Notes: generated by a model from the letters alone, not told the origin. A stretch of DNA of 64,000 nt from Mortierella sp. BCC40632 (GCA_011634665.1 WAEK01000016.1:372001-436000); one strand, 5' to 3'; counted from the first letter of the stretch, positions 12,364 through 28,558 are shown. Numbers and translations are program-made.

Positions 12364-13265
12364 GGTTTACAAACGTGTCTCTGGGATCCTGGCCAAGCGA
12401 CGACGCGTTGGTGTGTGAACGTCTATGGTGTAGGAACTGATCAGTGAAGTGGGAGGAGAGGTGTGCAGGGTGCCCTCATGAGTGGCTTGTACCACGATCG
12501 ACTGGGCTGGAACCTTGACTTGCCTGTTGTCGACGCATTGGCCCATTTCCCTTTGCCCAAGAGTAGGCTTTCAATCAAACAACAAGTAAATTTGAATACA
12601 CAAGACCAGAGGACACTGGGCGCGTGTTGACTTTGTCCTCCACAGTATGCAGCAAAGATTAATGCGCATCATCAGAAGAGGCCCTCTCCCTTCTTTTTCT
12701 TCTTCTCCTGCACTTTATCCCCCGTTCGTATGACCCTGGGAAACGTACTCTGTCCTTTATCTGTGTTTGTGTGCGTGAGAGAAAGAGAGAAGGTGATACT
12801 ATCCTTGACATTGATGATGAATCACTGAGAAAGTCAACTGGTGTTCTTTTTTTTTTTTTTTTGCGTCTACTTTTTTTATTTTTCCGACTCACTCAGGCAC
12901 ACACACGTCTTATTTACACTTTTTTTTATCTTTTCCTCAGAAGGTATATAACTGGAACGTCGTTCTAACCAATGACTCGGCCGCGTCAGAAACTTGCTGG
13001 CTTGCATGAATTTTGAATCTTTGCTCCACCAATTACCGCCTGGAGCTCGCATAACAGGGACTGGAATTTTTTTGGACGACTTGGAACGGTTCGTGTGAGG
13101 ATGAGTGAGGTGTGGGGCGCGAGGCATAGCTTTTTTTTTCACCTCCCATTTCGATCTCATAGCGTGAGAAAGAGCTGGAGAGAGAGAGAGAGAAAGAAGA
13201 GGTAGGAGGGGAGGAGGGGAGGGAGTGGATTTCACAGCAATCTCCTTCTTGTTCCCCCAGGTCCT
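12364..13265. other. Intergenic region upstream of CWC27
   Basis: It carries the CWC27 promoter side and the 3' flank of the small gene at 13266-13716. T-tracts lie at about 12848-12862, and a TATATAA at 12945-12951 on the plus strand has no recognisable gene behind it. No coding feature could be supported. Confidence 0.5.
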
Positions 13266-13716
13266 CTAGTTCAAAGCGGAGGCGCCAGACTTGTTGTGGT
13301 TATGGAGGATGGGCTGATTGACATGAAAGTTCTCGCGCTGACGGAGGTTGTTGTTGGGCTCGTTCCGGGGATGGTTCTCCTGCATCCGAGCCAGACGCTC
13401 TCCCGCGTCCAGTCTCGTCTGCTTCTCGTACTCGAACTGTTCTGACTTTTCGAGCTGGCGCTGGTGCTCGTTGTCCTCATCGTTCTCTTCGGTCTTACGC
13501 TCGTACTCCCTGTTCAAAGAGGGACAAAACCAGCAAGAAGAGGAATGATAAGTATCGTGAAACTTGGTAGAATGTCGTCCAGTCACAGTGGGAGAGATAG
13601 ATATGAGGAACTTACTTGCGAACGACCGGTACAGAATGATCATGGGCAGGCACCCGCATTCCCCCAACTTTGGTGGCGGGAGCACGCTTGGTCTTGTCAG
13701 TAATGTTTGAATTCAT
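13266..13716 (-). CDS. Small hydrophilic protein of unknown function, 114 aa
   Basis: Two exons, 13716-13616 and 13509-13266, join in phase (an AA|G codon) to give 114 aa. I do not recognise the family. The N-terminal part, starting MNSNITDKTKRAPATKVGGM, is basic. The second exon is almost entirely charged and polar (runs of Glu, Arg, Gln and Asn) and is probably helical or disordered; it ends NKSGASALN. There is no signal peptide or membrane segment. A good TATAAAG lies 122 bases upstream of the ATG, which supports a real promoter. The splice signals and the compositional bias typical of small stress-type hydrophilic proteins support expression. Function is open. Confidence 0.7.
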
Positions 13717-13837
13717 GGTTGTGCTTTGTGTCGTGTGAGGTAGCGAAAACGTAAGGAGGTGTGTTTGGATGTGGGTGAGTAAGATGAGTGTGCAAAAGAA
13801 AGGATGGGCTGTTGGAGAAAGCTGGGGGAACGTCGAC

Positions 13838-13844
13838 CTTTATA
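13838..13844 (-). promoter_or_regulatory. TATA box of the 114-aa protein gene
   Basis: TATAAAG on the minus strand, about 122 bases before the ATG at 13716, a usual distance for a fungal core promoter plus short leader. Confidence 0.55.
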
Positions 13845-15354
13845 TTACGGCGAAAGCAGAGGACAGGTGACAATGCTCAGGTGAGGCATTGTCAGTTTCT
13901 CCAGACGCGTTACCTTACCTTACCCAATGATGTCATTCTGGAGTGGGGTGAAAGGCCCCCGTCCACGCCCCGGCATCCCCGCGCCTCTCTCGCTACCCAC
14001 ATTTGCATTATTATCCTTCAGACTGCCTTTTCCGCTCCTCTCACTCTCTACGCCATCCCACCTCACCCCCCTCCTTCCTCTCTGTCTGATCATTACCACC
14101 TCCTCGCCAACCTTGCCGGCGTCTATTCCGGGCCTCCCGGTGTCTCGACCTGGAACATTTGACAAAAGACCAAACTGCGGGACTGCGGCTGCGGCCGCGG
14201 GGTGTGATACTCGTACCATGTGACCAACTTTCGCTCTCAATTGCTCATTCTTTCCCTCTGCTTTCACACGCCCACAATCCTCTTTCCTGCCCAGCCCAGT
14301 AAAAACAGGATTCGTCGCTGTTACTCCCCGGTTCCCCGAAAAGTAACATCGACACAATAATATGATGACATGAAGCAAGAGACCTGTTGACACGCTCCTC
14401 AACATACATCGAGTCAAAAAAAAAAAAAAAAAAAAAAACCGCGGTTTAACTGCTCACTCGTACCACCTATTCATATCTCCAAAGGGTTTCTAGACCAAAC
14501 CAACCCATGCCCATACCCTCTCATGTCCAGTTGTCAATAGCAATTGGCAACTATGCGGACCTCGGTCATTGCCTTAGTACCTAAGTGCACTTACCTGGAT
14601 CAAACCATGTTTTTGCAGTTAGCTCCCCCTTGCGCTAACCAGCCTCCCGCTCTTCCATTGATGGCCCCAGTCTTTATAGCCTACCATGCGAATTTGACTC
14701 AAACCAATGAACTAACTCAAGGTGCGGGCTGCTTTGTCATAACCGTCTTTTAGTGCTTGCTCTCTCCCTGAAAGATTGAGCTATAACTCTCAATTGCTGC
14801 GTCTACCCACTTTCTCTCTGGAAAAAAACGCATGCTCCTACACTGACTTGCAAGCTTGGGCGACCAGACATGATAGCATACCAAGTTTAATAAAGAAGTC
14901 TCAACCTCGGCCTAAGGAAAATAACTACTCCACATTCGAACCACTTTGGCCCCATGGCACCAACCACATTCCGCTACACAGTTAACAGAACTGTTTATGC
15001 AGAACTCTACTCGCCCAAGTCTCCCCGATTGCAATAAGAAATGCTGTCCCTTAAAAGGAGGCACATGTACTCCTTTGTGTATTCCAAAGAATTCACCATA
15101 ACTCGAAAAGAAAAAAAGAAGGGACATTTGCTGCCCGCTGCCAGGAGAGACAAGTAGGAGCTCTGGGGAGTGGGAACGTGCCTAATGCTGCTATTTCTGT
15201 TATAACCGTCTCGCTCCTTCAGCTCCTTTCTTTCTGCTTACCTTTCCACGCCAGCGCTTACACTTTACCCGCATTCACACTTGCTCGCTCACTCGCTCGC
15301 TCACCCACTCTACCTCTATCTCTCCAATTCCCAAAGGAACTCTTTTCAACAATC
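13845..15354. other. Long divergent intergenic region
   Basis: About 1.5 kb lies between two divergent orphan genes. A pure A-tract runs about 14416-14438. Long open frames at 13920-14417 (-) and short ones near 14544-14985 have no recognisable motif and run across GC-rich or low-complexity DNA. The last 150 bases before 15355 are C/T-rich, typical of a fungal leader with repeated CTCGCTCAC units around 15280-15305. Confidence 0.5.
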
Positions 15355-16167
15355 ATGGCCACCTTGGTTTCTCAGACTCCCATCACCCTCCGCAACCCCT
15401 TCACAATCCTTGCCTCTAGTAACTTTGAGGAGCAAAGCTTTACCGACGGTATCGCCTCAGGACTGGTATCAGCCTGCTCCCATCCCCAAGCGACTCTTTC
15501 AAAGCAAAGACAGTTAACTCAGGATGGAGACGTACTCGACCTTTCCACTTGGTGTGTAGTCGCCTCTGCGCATTCATCAGATGACGAGGACGACGACGAG
15601 AACGAAGAAGAAATTCTAAAGCCCTCATCCAGCGACCTCGCAAGCATGGAAGCCGAAGGGGCCTCGCTCCTTACACCCTTGACTCTCTCTACACTCAGCG
15701 ACGGCTTTACTCATATCTCCAGGACCGTCACTGCCAGTAGTATCAATAGCACCTCTGCCAGTGCTCCAGAACATCGTGGTGCCTGGGTATTACGCATTAA
15801 TAAGAAGAGGAATGCATCGAGTGAACGTCCAGTTCGGATGAGCTCCTCTTCTTCAGAGACCACACCCTGCGAATCACACGATGAGCCAACAATGCCAAAT
15901 CCCCAGGATGGTTCTAATGATCCTGAGAGTGGGTTCGAAAGGATCGATGGCAGCATGTACATGTCTATGACAGAACACGAGCTTTCCAAGTCCTCTAAGG
16001 CTGCAAAGATCAAGAATACGCGGGTGGCAGTACAGTATGACCGTGACCTGGCCAAGGCCCTGGGTTGTGTGGCAGAGAACACAGAGAGGCTTGACAAGAA
16101 GGCTGTAAGGGCAAAGTCCTCCAAGAGCCGCAGAAAGTGTCGTAACAAAGCCGTGGAACTCCAATAG
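15355..16167 (+). CDS. Orphan acidic/basic protein, 270 aa, unknown function
   Basis: An uninterrupted frame gives 270 aa from the ATG at 15355, which follows a C/T-rich leader. I do not recognise the family. The protein is Ser/Thr-rich and probably disordered. A strongly acidic patch (SSDDEDDDENEEE, residues about 74-86) resembles a casein-kinase-2 substrate region. The C-terminus is basic (KKAVRAKSSKSRRKCRNK) and could be a nuclear localisation signal. No membrane segment or signal peptide is seen from this start; an earlier in-frame GTG or CTG start would add a hydrophobic stretch but no ATG supports it. It is intron-free, unlike most neighbours. Confidence 0.65.
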   Translation: MATLVSQTPITLRNPFTILASSNFEEQSFTDGIASGLVSACSHPQATLSKQRQLTQDGDVLDLSTWCVVASAHSSDDEDDDENEEEILKPSSSDLASMEAEGASLLTPLTLSTLSDGFTHISRTVTASSINSTSASAPEHRGAWVLRINKKRNASSERPVRMSSSSSETTPCESHDEPTMPNPQDGSNDPESGFERIDGSMYMSMTEHELSKSSKAAKIKNTRVAVQYDRDLAKALGCVAENTERLDKKAVRAKSSKSRRKCRNKAVELQ

Positions 16168-16982
16168 TTTCCAGAATGTTACCTCCTTCAGCTATGGGAT
16201 TCTTTCCATCTTTCCGCCTTTCCACCCCCTCCACCCACCCTTCCCCTTTTACCGCAAGCATGCGAATTGTAGGACATGCAGGCCGATAGAGTAATAGTCG
16301 ATCCTAGAAGGAGCCAAGTTCTACCATTTCGAACCTGGCCCATGCTTTCTTAACAGCTGACAGTAAAAAGACGTACACATGGTTGGCGCAAGTGATGTTC
16401 TGAAAGATACTCTCTTGGCTTCATACACACCCGCATTCTTCTCTTCATTACTTTGGGCTGGATGCTTGCAAGATACCAAGCTGCTACCTAATGGGTCCTG
16501 AGAGTATGGTTGGTGGGAGTAGATAAGGACCGAAACACGTGTACATGGAGCAATCTATTCTTGATGCCATGTGCTCCAAATGACCTTTGCTATTCGCAAG
16601 AACAAGACTCGCTGGGGCTGGCTGTTATCCTGGTGCGTGTTGTAGATGATTTGAACTACCACTCATTTTGACTTGGGCGCTGCAAAGCACACACGTTTGG
16701 GAGAGACAAAATCATTCGACAAAGGATCATTCCGAGCGAATGTAGGCTATTCTTTTCTCCTACTGGACAGTTGCTTTTGCTTAGAGGAAAGACATCCAAG
16801 GGTTCGCACGGACCAGAGCCTTTGACATTGTGGAGGAAGGGGGGGGGGGTGAGGGAATGGAGGGGTTCAAACACAAGCCACGGATTTTTTTTTTTTTTTT
16901 TTTTTTTACGACCCATTCATTGAGTCTTGACTTCTCAAGCTTAGCCATCGGTCCATATACTCACTCACACAAAGAACTCGAA
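16168..16982. other. Intergenic region before CMS1
   Basis: 3' flank of the 270-aa orphan gene and upstream region of CMS1. A G-run (about 16840-16849) and a T-tract (about 16886-16907) lie within 150 bases of the CMS1 start. No gene was recognised. Confidence 0.5.
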
Positions 16983-18156
16983 ATGCCCAAGACAAAAGAT
17001 TCAGGAGATGCGTTGGAAGATGACTTCCAGATGTCAGACACAGAATACCTGAGCGACGGTGCTGATGCAGGAGAGCGCTTTGATGATTCTGACCAGGAGA
17101 ACGGACCAGCGAACACAGGCTCAAAACGCAAGGCAACTCAACCACCACAAAAGAGCAAGAACAAGAACGTAATACTCCCTTGTCCCCAGTCTCGACTATC
17201 CTTAGCAAAAAAGAAGAGGGAAGAAAAGGCATCATCAAGATTTCTAACAAACCTGTTTTCATTATCATTACTATTGTAATCTGGAAACATTTGAACATTA
17301 GCAAAGGAAAAAGGCAAAGCAGGAGGAAGACAGCACACCCGTTGGAAAACGCACCCGTTCGGCTCAGATCGAGGCCTTGAACTCTAGTCAGGATCAAGCT
17401 CTCAGAAATCTCTCAAGTCTGGAAGTAGATGAGCGTCGGGTCCCTGAGGCAGCTATCAAGGATGTGTCACCTTTTGCTCTGGATCATATCCTTGTTCATT
17501 TGGAGTCTTTCCTCAAGTTCGCCGTTGCCTCATGGAAGTCAAAGCTCCTTGTCAAGGATGCCAACGCAAAGGCACCTGCTTCTGAACAACAATCAAAGGG
17601 CAAAAAGGGCAAAGGCAATTTCAAGGAACCAAAGAAGGACAAGAGCAAGAAGGCGCTTGAGACATCATCCGATTTGCCAAAGGGCTCACCAATTGTCCTG
17701 ATTGTCGCCTCAAGTGGGGTTCGAGCAGTGGATATCATCCGAGGACTACCTCTCTTTGCTGAGGCAGCCAAGGTTGGAAAGCTGTTTGCAAAGCATCTTA
17801 AGATCGAAGAGCAGACGTACTTTTTAGAGAACTACTGCACGCATATCTGCGTTGGAACCCCGAACCGTATAGAAAAGCTTGTATCCGACGGTAAGCAACT
17901 TTGCCGCTTTTTGAGAGACTTTACCTTGGACTCTGCTTATAAATCTTCTAACCTGACCATACTATGTTTCTCATGGAATGTAGGCGCGTTGAAGCTGGAT
18001 CGACTGGAACTCGTCGTCCTGGATTGCCACAAAGATGCAAAGAAGCGCACTATCCTCGACATTCAAGAGATTCGTGTAGACCTTTTCAATATGCTGGACA
18101 ACGAGGCCATCAAGGAGCGCTTCACCTCTGGCCAGACACAGCTGGCACTCTTTTAA
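16983..18156 (+). CDS. CMS1: Cms1/CMSS1-type ribosome biogenesis factor
   Basis: Three exons, 16983-17168, 17302-17890 and 17984-18156, give 315 aa. The N-terminal third is acidic (FQMSDTEYLSDGAD, DDSDQENG) followed by Lys-rich stretches. The core has the Cms1 helicase-like fold: a conserved PIVLIVASSGVRAVDIIRGL, then KLFAKHLKIEEQ and CVGTPNRIEKL, resembling a DEAD-box motif Ib (TPGR) without a Walker A. Then LELVVLDCHKDAKKRTI and DIQEIRVDLFNML. Yeast Cms1 and human CMSS1 associate with early 90S small-subunit processome particles in the nucleolus. Size matches the family (about 280-300 aa). It converges on GAA1, 130 bases apart. Confidence 0.88.
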
Positions 18157-18286
18157 TGACCCCCGCCACTCTCAATCTTCCATATATTCATTTCATAGAA
18201 ACTATCAGGAGCATAAACTCGAATTAACATTGCCACATTAAACACCACAAATAGATGCATTAGATTTACTCTTTAAAGCTGTGGTC

Positions 18287-21196
18287 CTATGATACTGGCA
18301 GTAGCACCAGAATTATGGCGCTCAGGTTCAATGGCCAATAGACTAGGCAGAGTGTTGGGAGTAACCAGGTCCCCAGGACTTCATAACCCTCCAGGATCCA
18401 TCGAAGAATCAGGCTTACGTCAATACCGTATTGGTGCGAAGCAAATAGTACAAGTCCTGGAGGAGAGATTGCTACGAGGATCAACACCTGTGCAATGTTG
18501 AGGATCATCCAACTGCTCGGCCTGAACATCAGATATGGCAATACAATCACGAGTCCAATGGACACTGCCAAGCTAAAGTTGATGGCTGAGAGTGTAGTAA
18601 CAAAGAGGGCTGAAAGAGCGAGTGTGATGGACTTGAGAACAACCCAATCAGCCACAGGCTGTGGTTCGGAAGACTCCGTGGATGCCCTGCGAGTCTGCAG
18701 GGCACGATGGCGCACATGAGCTGAAGACACGCCCATAAACACAAGCATGCTACACACGCCCAGGCTCGATACAAGCTTGAGCAAAGGAGTCTACAGCACA
18801 TGACAATTGGGTGAGAATGAAGAGTTAGGGTAACAATGACTAAGTAAAGGTATCAGACTTATACAATATCAAGTTAATTTCGTACCTCGCCTACGAATCC
18901 AAAGTTGGTTGTGAGCAGGCTAAAGGAAGCCAACCCCACTACAAACGACATTCCAACGATAGTGGCAGGGACTCTAATATTCCTTTTGCGGCGGAGATAA
19001 GGGAGGCCAATTGGGATATCCTTTCCTTTGGCGATTGACTCCAACTCGAGAGGGAGGTCTCCAGACTGCCCCCAGAGGGAAAGAGCCTGGAAAATAAAGC
19101 TGACTCCGAGAATGATCACAGGGGGCATGTAAAGACCGATGGAGGTGTATCGATCGACTGCAGAGAGGAGATAAAAGAAGAATGACTGATGAAGGTGCTC
19201 TAACAAATTGTTCAAGCTTCGCACAGTCGACTCTACAATTCTATAGAGCAAAGGGGGGGAGGGGGCATGTTTTAGAATGAGAAGATGAATAGAAATTCAC
19301 AAGGCCATTCGGTTGGATCTTTGGTTCTTTCCCTTTCACTTACACGCCAATCTTGTGGAGACCAAATCTGTGCGAGTTCCATCCTGGCTTGTCGATTCCG
19401 TAAATTGTAATGGCATCGATTTTGTACCTATTAAACAAACAATAATGGATTCGATTCATCAATAAGACACATGATAGAGAGCACCCCAGTTGCATCTGGA
19501 CATAGTTAGAAAGTCAGATCTGTTGACTTAAGCATACTTCAGATACAGTCCGTGGTTTCCTGAAGGCACTCCGGCGGCCTGGTATTTCATCATACGGAGC
19601 ATCCTCTTGAGCGCATTGATATAGTTCTTAGTCATATTTTCGGTCGTAGGAGCCAATTCATCATGAAGCGTGTGTTCAACTGGGGCAATTCCTCTAACGA
19701 TCTCGGTGACAGTATTGATCATATCCAAGTTTGGAAGTTGACCGTTGACACCCTCTACAATTCTAAATATCAGTAACAGTTTTTGGGTATGGTTCATTAC
19801 CAATAACATCAAATCGGTTCTGCTATGGATTGTTTGCACATACCAAAGAAGATCCCAAGCGCGTTATAGTCGCCTGTTCCAGCAAAATCTAAATTCAAGG
19901 CTGCCTGAATTGCTCCGCTTCGTACCGTAAGTGGATCTTCTCTGCGAACTATGGAGATCCTTGGTCGTCAGTAACTTGAAGGGCTCCATTAGCGTTGCTG
20001 CCAGTGTTGGTTTCATATTGAAGACCTACCAGAGTTATTTTGCTCAATTCCGTGGTACGCCCTGAGCCAAGCCTGAAGTCCCTCATAGTCTCCATCCGAG
20101 GCAACAAAGATGATATCCTTCGAGAAGTGAGAGCAGCCTAATGTCCATCAATTGGGTTTGCATCCTCTGTTAATACTACCAAGCATTGAGCCATCACGTC
20201 CTGGGAGTTCCGCAGCAATTGGTCCAAGGTACATACGTTTGAAGACTCTTGCAATGGCTAAAAGCATTGCGACTCCGTTTGTGTTCGCTAACAAGCAATT
20301 AGATCATGAACTAATAAGTACCCTGTCTGAGAGAGTGCCAATGCAATTCCAGAACGACTTCCGTTTGCTTACTGATGCCATCTCTTGATGTCCAGGGAGC
20401 ACTAATAACGAGTGACTCGGTTCCATCACTCCGTGGGGCATAGAAAACTGCATAGGTGTTGACTCCATACTACGGGACCGAAAACAAAAACATGAGGTTT
20501 TAGACATGGCTAGCGCTTCCGAAAGCGGAAGAAAAACGCGGTAGATATACCTTGGAGGCAGTGCTCGTGTTGAGGGTATAGTTTTGAGTAGCGGCCTTCA
20601 ATCCGATCTGGGCGAATTCCTGTTCTAGTGCCTCTGCTCGTCTATTAAAATGGTACCAGATTTTTGGTCAGATCGATCCCAATCATACGGCTAAAAGAAA
20701 AAAGAAAAAAAGGAGATCCCTTTGATGGAGCACCTACTCTTTGACAGGGAAGTCTGATATCCTTTGAATAGCGTCCCTAAAATTCTCTGCGACAATCGAA
20801 TCTCCATAGTCAAAACGGACATTTGCCTGTGTCCAAACCAGAAAGAGTCGAGTAAGCGAAAAAGTCTAGTAAAGCGATCCACTCGAGATAGCTATAGGCA
20901 ACCTACATTTCCAGGCAGCAGGGCGTTCTCTGAGATATAGGTTTTCTTGCTATAGCTTTGATGAGGAAGGACTAGCAACCAGATGAAAGACACGGCAACT
21001 AAGAGGTAACTGCAGTAAAGATTCCGCAATGGTAAATGTTGAAGATGGCGTGGTCAGCTCCAATGGTCGAGTTACAAAGCCCAAATGTCCTGCGCAGAAA
21101 TTGTCATGCGGACCTCAGCTTCGGCACGATGTACAGTGCGAGTCGGCCAAACATCTGCTGCCGTTGAGTCTTGGAGAGGCGACTTAGTAGCCCCAT
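18287..21196 (-). CDS. GAA1: GPI transamidase component GAA1 (GPAA1)
   Basis: Multi-exon gene on the minus strand. The start ATG at 21196 opens MGLLSRLSKTQRQQMFGRLA. After an intron comes a first membrane segment (SYLLVAVSFIWLLVL) followed by TYISENALLPGN, a hallmark of Gaa1. Then AEALEQEFAQIGL, NTYAVFYAPRSDGTESLVI and EGVNGQLPNLDMINTV give the luminal M28-peptidase-like domain. The C-terminal exons (19251 down to 18287) hold about six hydrophobic helices. Gaa1 is the ER-membrane subunit of GPI transamidase that brings the GPI lipid to Gpi8 and helps form the amide bond with the protein substrate. The N-terminal anchor, luminal domain and C-terminal multipass region are all present, so the gene looks complete. 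Roughly ten introns; individual borders were not all fixed. Confidence 0.92.
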
Positions 21197-22282
21197 GATG
21201 CGATACTGAAAAGACGTGACGTACGTTGGGGAAGGGGATGAAGAGTGGGAGAAGAAAAGAAAAAGAGAAACGGCTCCTGGAAATGAGCCATCTTTTGCCT
21301 CCGAAATCCAGCCGTGCACATAGAGAAAATCATTTTCAGGATAGGCCCTCTTTTACTCCTGCTTGAGTCCACGTAGTAAGACGAGCATGGTGTATGTAGA
21401 TGGTCATCGTGCCGAGGGTGGAGTCTAAAGCCGGCTTCGTGATTAGTGGCGACCCTATATCAGTCAGTCTAACTCCTCTCTGTCGTGCCCTCTTTCCCCA
21501 CTATTCTACGCGATCTTACCACAGAAGACATTTCAGTGAACTCGACGCAAAAGTGGAACAGTCTTCCTTGGGACCTTTCAACGCAATGAATCTGTCCGTA
21601 GCTACGATCATGGCTCGTTGACTAACAGCCTGGATACTGTATTTGGTAGCACAAGATAAACCCATGCCTAACGAGTCTATGTGTGCCAACACATGTTCAT
21701 CTATTCATGCCTCGTTGCCCCTCCACTTCAACTTGAGTATTCACCCAATGCTCCGCCCTGATGACTATGCCGTACTCCTCTGTCACGCCACGCAGCAAAG
21801 AAGCCGACCTAAATTTAGTTCCAAGAACCAGGGCCCGTTCTCTTTCCAACTCCTCACCAGGATGAGCCCCCTATGTGCATACCCAGAAGTAAGTCAGGAC
21901 TGAAACCCAGGGTCGGTGCCCCAGAGACATGGTGTCCAAGGCCACTCCCTGAACGCGAAGTGTGTAACTTTTTTTTTTTTTTTTTTTTTTCAGTCAGAAC
22001 GACGCCAAAGGCTAGACCATCTGAACAACGAGGCAGGGGAGACGCTACTATTAAGGGTGACTACTGCCTTTGACCATTTCACCGGTTGCGGCAATGCTCA
22101 CCGTTTTGCCGTCGCCCATCTGATCGTCTCCTGCCCATCCTCGACCTCCCCTCTTCCCAAAGTACGACCTAACTGTTGACCAGTGAGCAAACACACACAC
22201 CCCCACCTGACCTCCCTATCCTCATCTCCCTGCTTTCCTTCCTTCTCAGCACCTCTGCTCTTTCACAGCAGAAATTCATCCA
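21197..22282. other. Divergent intergenic region, GAA1 / ArfGAP gene
   Basis: Shared upstream region of 1.1 kb. A T22 tract with a following CAG lies at 21969-21991, like a polypyrimidine tract and acceptor, so a 5'-UTR intron of the ArfGAP gene is possible. A (CA)n-rich piece lies at 22188-22205. Short open frames here match nothing recognisable. Confidence 0.5.
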
Positions 22283-26185
<3,903 letters not shown>

Positions 26186-26320
26186 TAAGAGGAAGCCAAA
26201 GGCATGAGTTTGGAACGTTAGGTATGAAGCGCCTACCTTAGAGAATATATAAAGGGCGCATTTATTTTTTTTTCTCGTTTGTTCCTTGTGCAATGGATTA
26301 TTGTAATTGATTTGCAATGT

Positions 26321-26328
<8 letters not shown>

Positions 26329-26354
<26 letters not shown>
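26329..26354 (+). repeat. (GA)n microsatellite between convergent genes
   Basis: A perfect AG/GA dinucleotide run just after the ArfGAP gene and 14 bases before the SWT1 stop codon, in the 3' regions of both convergent genes. Confidence 0.9.
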
Positions 26355-26358
<4 letters not shown>

Positions 26359-26367
26359 GGGACGATC

Positions 26368-28133
26368 TTAGTCCAAGAGCGCTTCACAGTGTCTCTTCCA
26401 GTCGAAAAGCAAGCGCGCGCAGTTTGAGGTATCATAAACCTGCTGCTTATCGATCTGCATATCCAGAGATTCAGCGTCGTCTGCCGAAAGAGGTTTCTTT
26501 GATGGTTGAGTCAAGATTCCTGTTAAGATCGCTTCAACATCCACAAGGAAGGCTGCTAAATCTTTTTTGTATACTTTGCCAAGCCCAAAGGTTTCCACAC
26601 GATCCCAATGCTTGATAAACTGCTGTACGCTATCCAAGTGTTGTTTGGCAATAAGCGCTTTGCTAAGTGACCCGAACAGGTCTGAGAATACTTCACTCCA
26701 ATAGCGCTGAAGAAGTTGAAAAGGTTGGACCAATCGACGGCAGTCGCGTTCCCTGTCCTCGTCTTTCACTCGTGAATATTCAAACTTGGTGATACTCTTC
26801 CATCCTTGGCCGAAATGGGCTCTCAGATGATCCTGAACTGCTGCTTCAAGAAAACGCCGTAGATTCTTGACAATATGGTTCGTCAAGTCGAACAACCTTG
26901 GATCCATCCCTTCGGGAGCTTGTGTTAGCTTTGATGAACTCTTGATCCGATTCATCTCTCGATCATTGACCTCTGTCCTATATTCACCGGGACGTACTCG
27001 GCCTGACAACTTTTTGATATGCTTTTGGATCGGTTTTGGATCCTGACTATCCGAGGAATGTCCGTCTACTGCCATCGAGTCATATCTGGGAGGCTCCTCA
27101 TTACAAGCTTTGATCCCCAGGATCGCTGCAAGAACACTTTCTTGATCCAGAGCGACTTTTTCGCGAGAGATTGTTTTGATATCGTGAATCAATGCTTTGA
27201 CAGAGAGATTTCGGTCGTTTGTGAAAAGAACCATCCGAGTCTGTTTTTCGTCAGGATATGTTGCTTTGAAGTAACGACAGCAGTCCAGGATATAGTCGTC
27301 ATTTTGCTAAAAAAAAAAAAAAAAAAAAAGTCAATATCAGAGTAATTGTCAATCCTGAGATCCCCCGAGCTGGTGTCCATGAGAAAACGATACATACGCT
27401 TTGCTTCTCGATGCACTCAGTAATTTTTTGTCCTCGGAATGCTCTTTGATCTGTTGACTTTTCCAGCTCACTCTCTACATATCGGATCGCGTGACGAGCC
27501 TTCATTGCTAGGTCGATCTCACCTCCAGTATGCCTGTCTGATTTTAGTCTATCAAGCTCCTGGATCACAATCCACGGTATAATGTACAGTATTTTTGGAA
27601 CGCCATTCTCTGCCATCTGGGATCCTTTGTCTGAGGGACTAGGGTTAGCTGATTTGATGAGTGCTTTCAGCAAATTGAGATGTGATATCAAGACGTTGGT
27701 ATCAAGGACAACAATTGCTGCTGGAGCGCTACTGTTGGTTTCTCCTTGTTGGTATGAAGACCGCTCAGAGGCCCACTTTTTGAATGATGAAATATCGGCT
27801 GGAGTTGATGAGTCATGTCGCATATTGGAAATCATGGATGCAATAGACTGGATCTCGGCTTCATCATCAACATCCATGGCTTCGCTATCAGAGCTTGGTT
27901 GAGATGACTCCTGACGCTCGTGCGCGCGCTCCAATGCCTGAGAATGCGATTTTTTTTGGAAGGCGTGTTGGTCATGAAAACCAGACCGTTGCTGTTTTCC
28001 TGTTAATGGCTGGTAGCTATTGGCGTTAATCCTAGGGTCAGGCGATCCACCTTGAGGTGATATCGGTCCCTGCTGCTGTTGCTGGTGGTGGTGGTTGAAG
28101 TGCTGTTGGTGGCTGTGGTGGTTGTTGTGTTGC

Positions 28134-28164
<31 letters not shown>

Positions 28165-28558
28165 GATGTTGGTGGTGGTGGTGGTGGAGCTGTAACTGAA
28201 ACTGATGCTGTTGCTGTTGCTGTTCCAGTTGTTGTCGTAAGAGCTGTTCCTGATGCCAGTGTCGTTCGCGAAGTCGGAGTTGATCCTGGTGTTGGCGTTC
28301 CAAAAGGTGATGTTGCTGTTGAGTAAACATATCCTGAGTATGTCGTCCTGTCTGCTGAAGCATCAACAGCTCATATTCACGTTGAGGCGTCGGTTCCTGT
28401 TGTTGCTGAGTGGAGAGAGCAATGTATGCAGCCTCCTGCTCCTGGAGATTGCCACGTTGCTGCTGCAGGAGCTGCTCCTGTTCCTGCTGATGATTGAGAG
28501 TCTGCTCCTGCGCCTCATGCTGATGTTGCCGCTGCAGTGAGTCCAAGTCCATCGACAT
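26368..28558 (-). CDS. SWT1: Swt1-like PIN-domain RNA endonuclease with Gln/His-rich N-terminus
   Basis: Two exons, 28558-27398 and 27306-26368, give 699 aa. Residues 1-170 are dominated by Gln with His runs. The PIN domain begins about residue 285 with AIVVLDTNVLISHLNLLKAL, continues YIIPWIVIQELDRLK and KARHAIRYVE, and after the intron DDYILDCCRYFKA and VLFTNDRNLSVKA, giving the acidic residues of a PIN active site (DTNVL, QELD, TNDRN). The C-terminal part with NHIVKNLRRFLEAAVQDHL and LLQRYWSEVFSDLF matches the helical Swt1 C-domain. Swt1 is a perinuclear endoribonuclease that works with TREX in nuclear mRNP quality control. It is divergent from DOA10. The intron has a T-tract just before its acceptor. 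The Gln/His-rich head is longer than that of yeast Swt1 (458 aa). Confidence 0.88.
28071..28262 (-). repeat. CAA/CAG/CAC codon repeat encoding poly-Gln/poly-His
   Basis: Tandem trinucleotides, purest at 28131-28164, encode alternating Gln and His runs within SWT1. The reading frame is kept. Confidence 0.9.

Noticed and set aside
13920..14417. Minus-strand open frame of 165 codons in the region between the two orphan genes
   Set aside because: It runs through GC-rich and A-tract DNA, has no recognisable motif or splice context, and overlaps a plus-strand frame of similar length.
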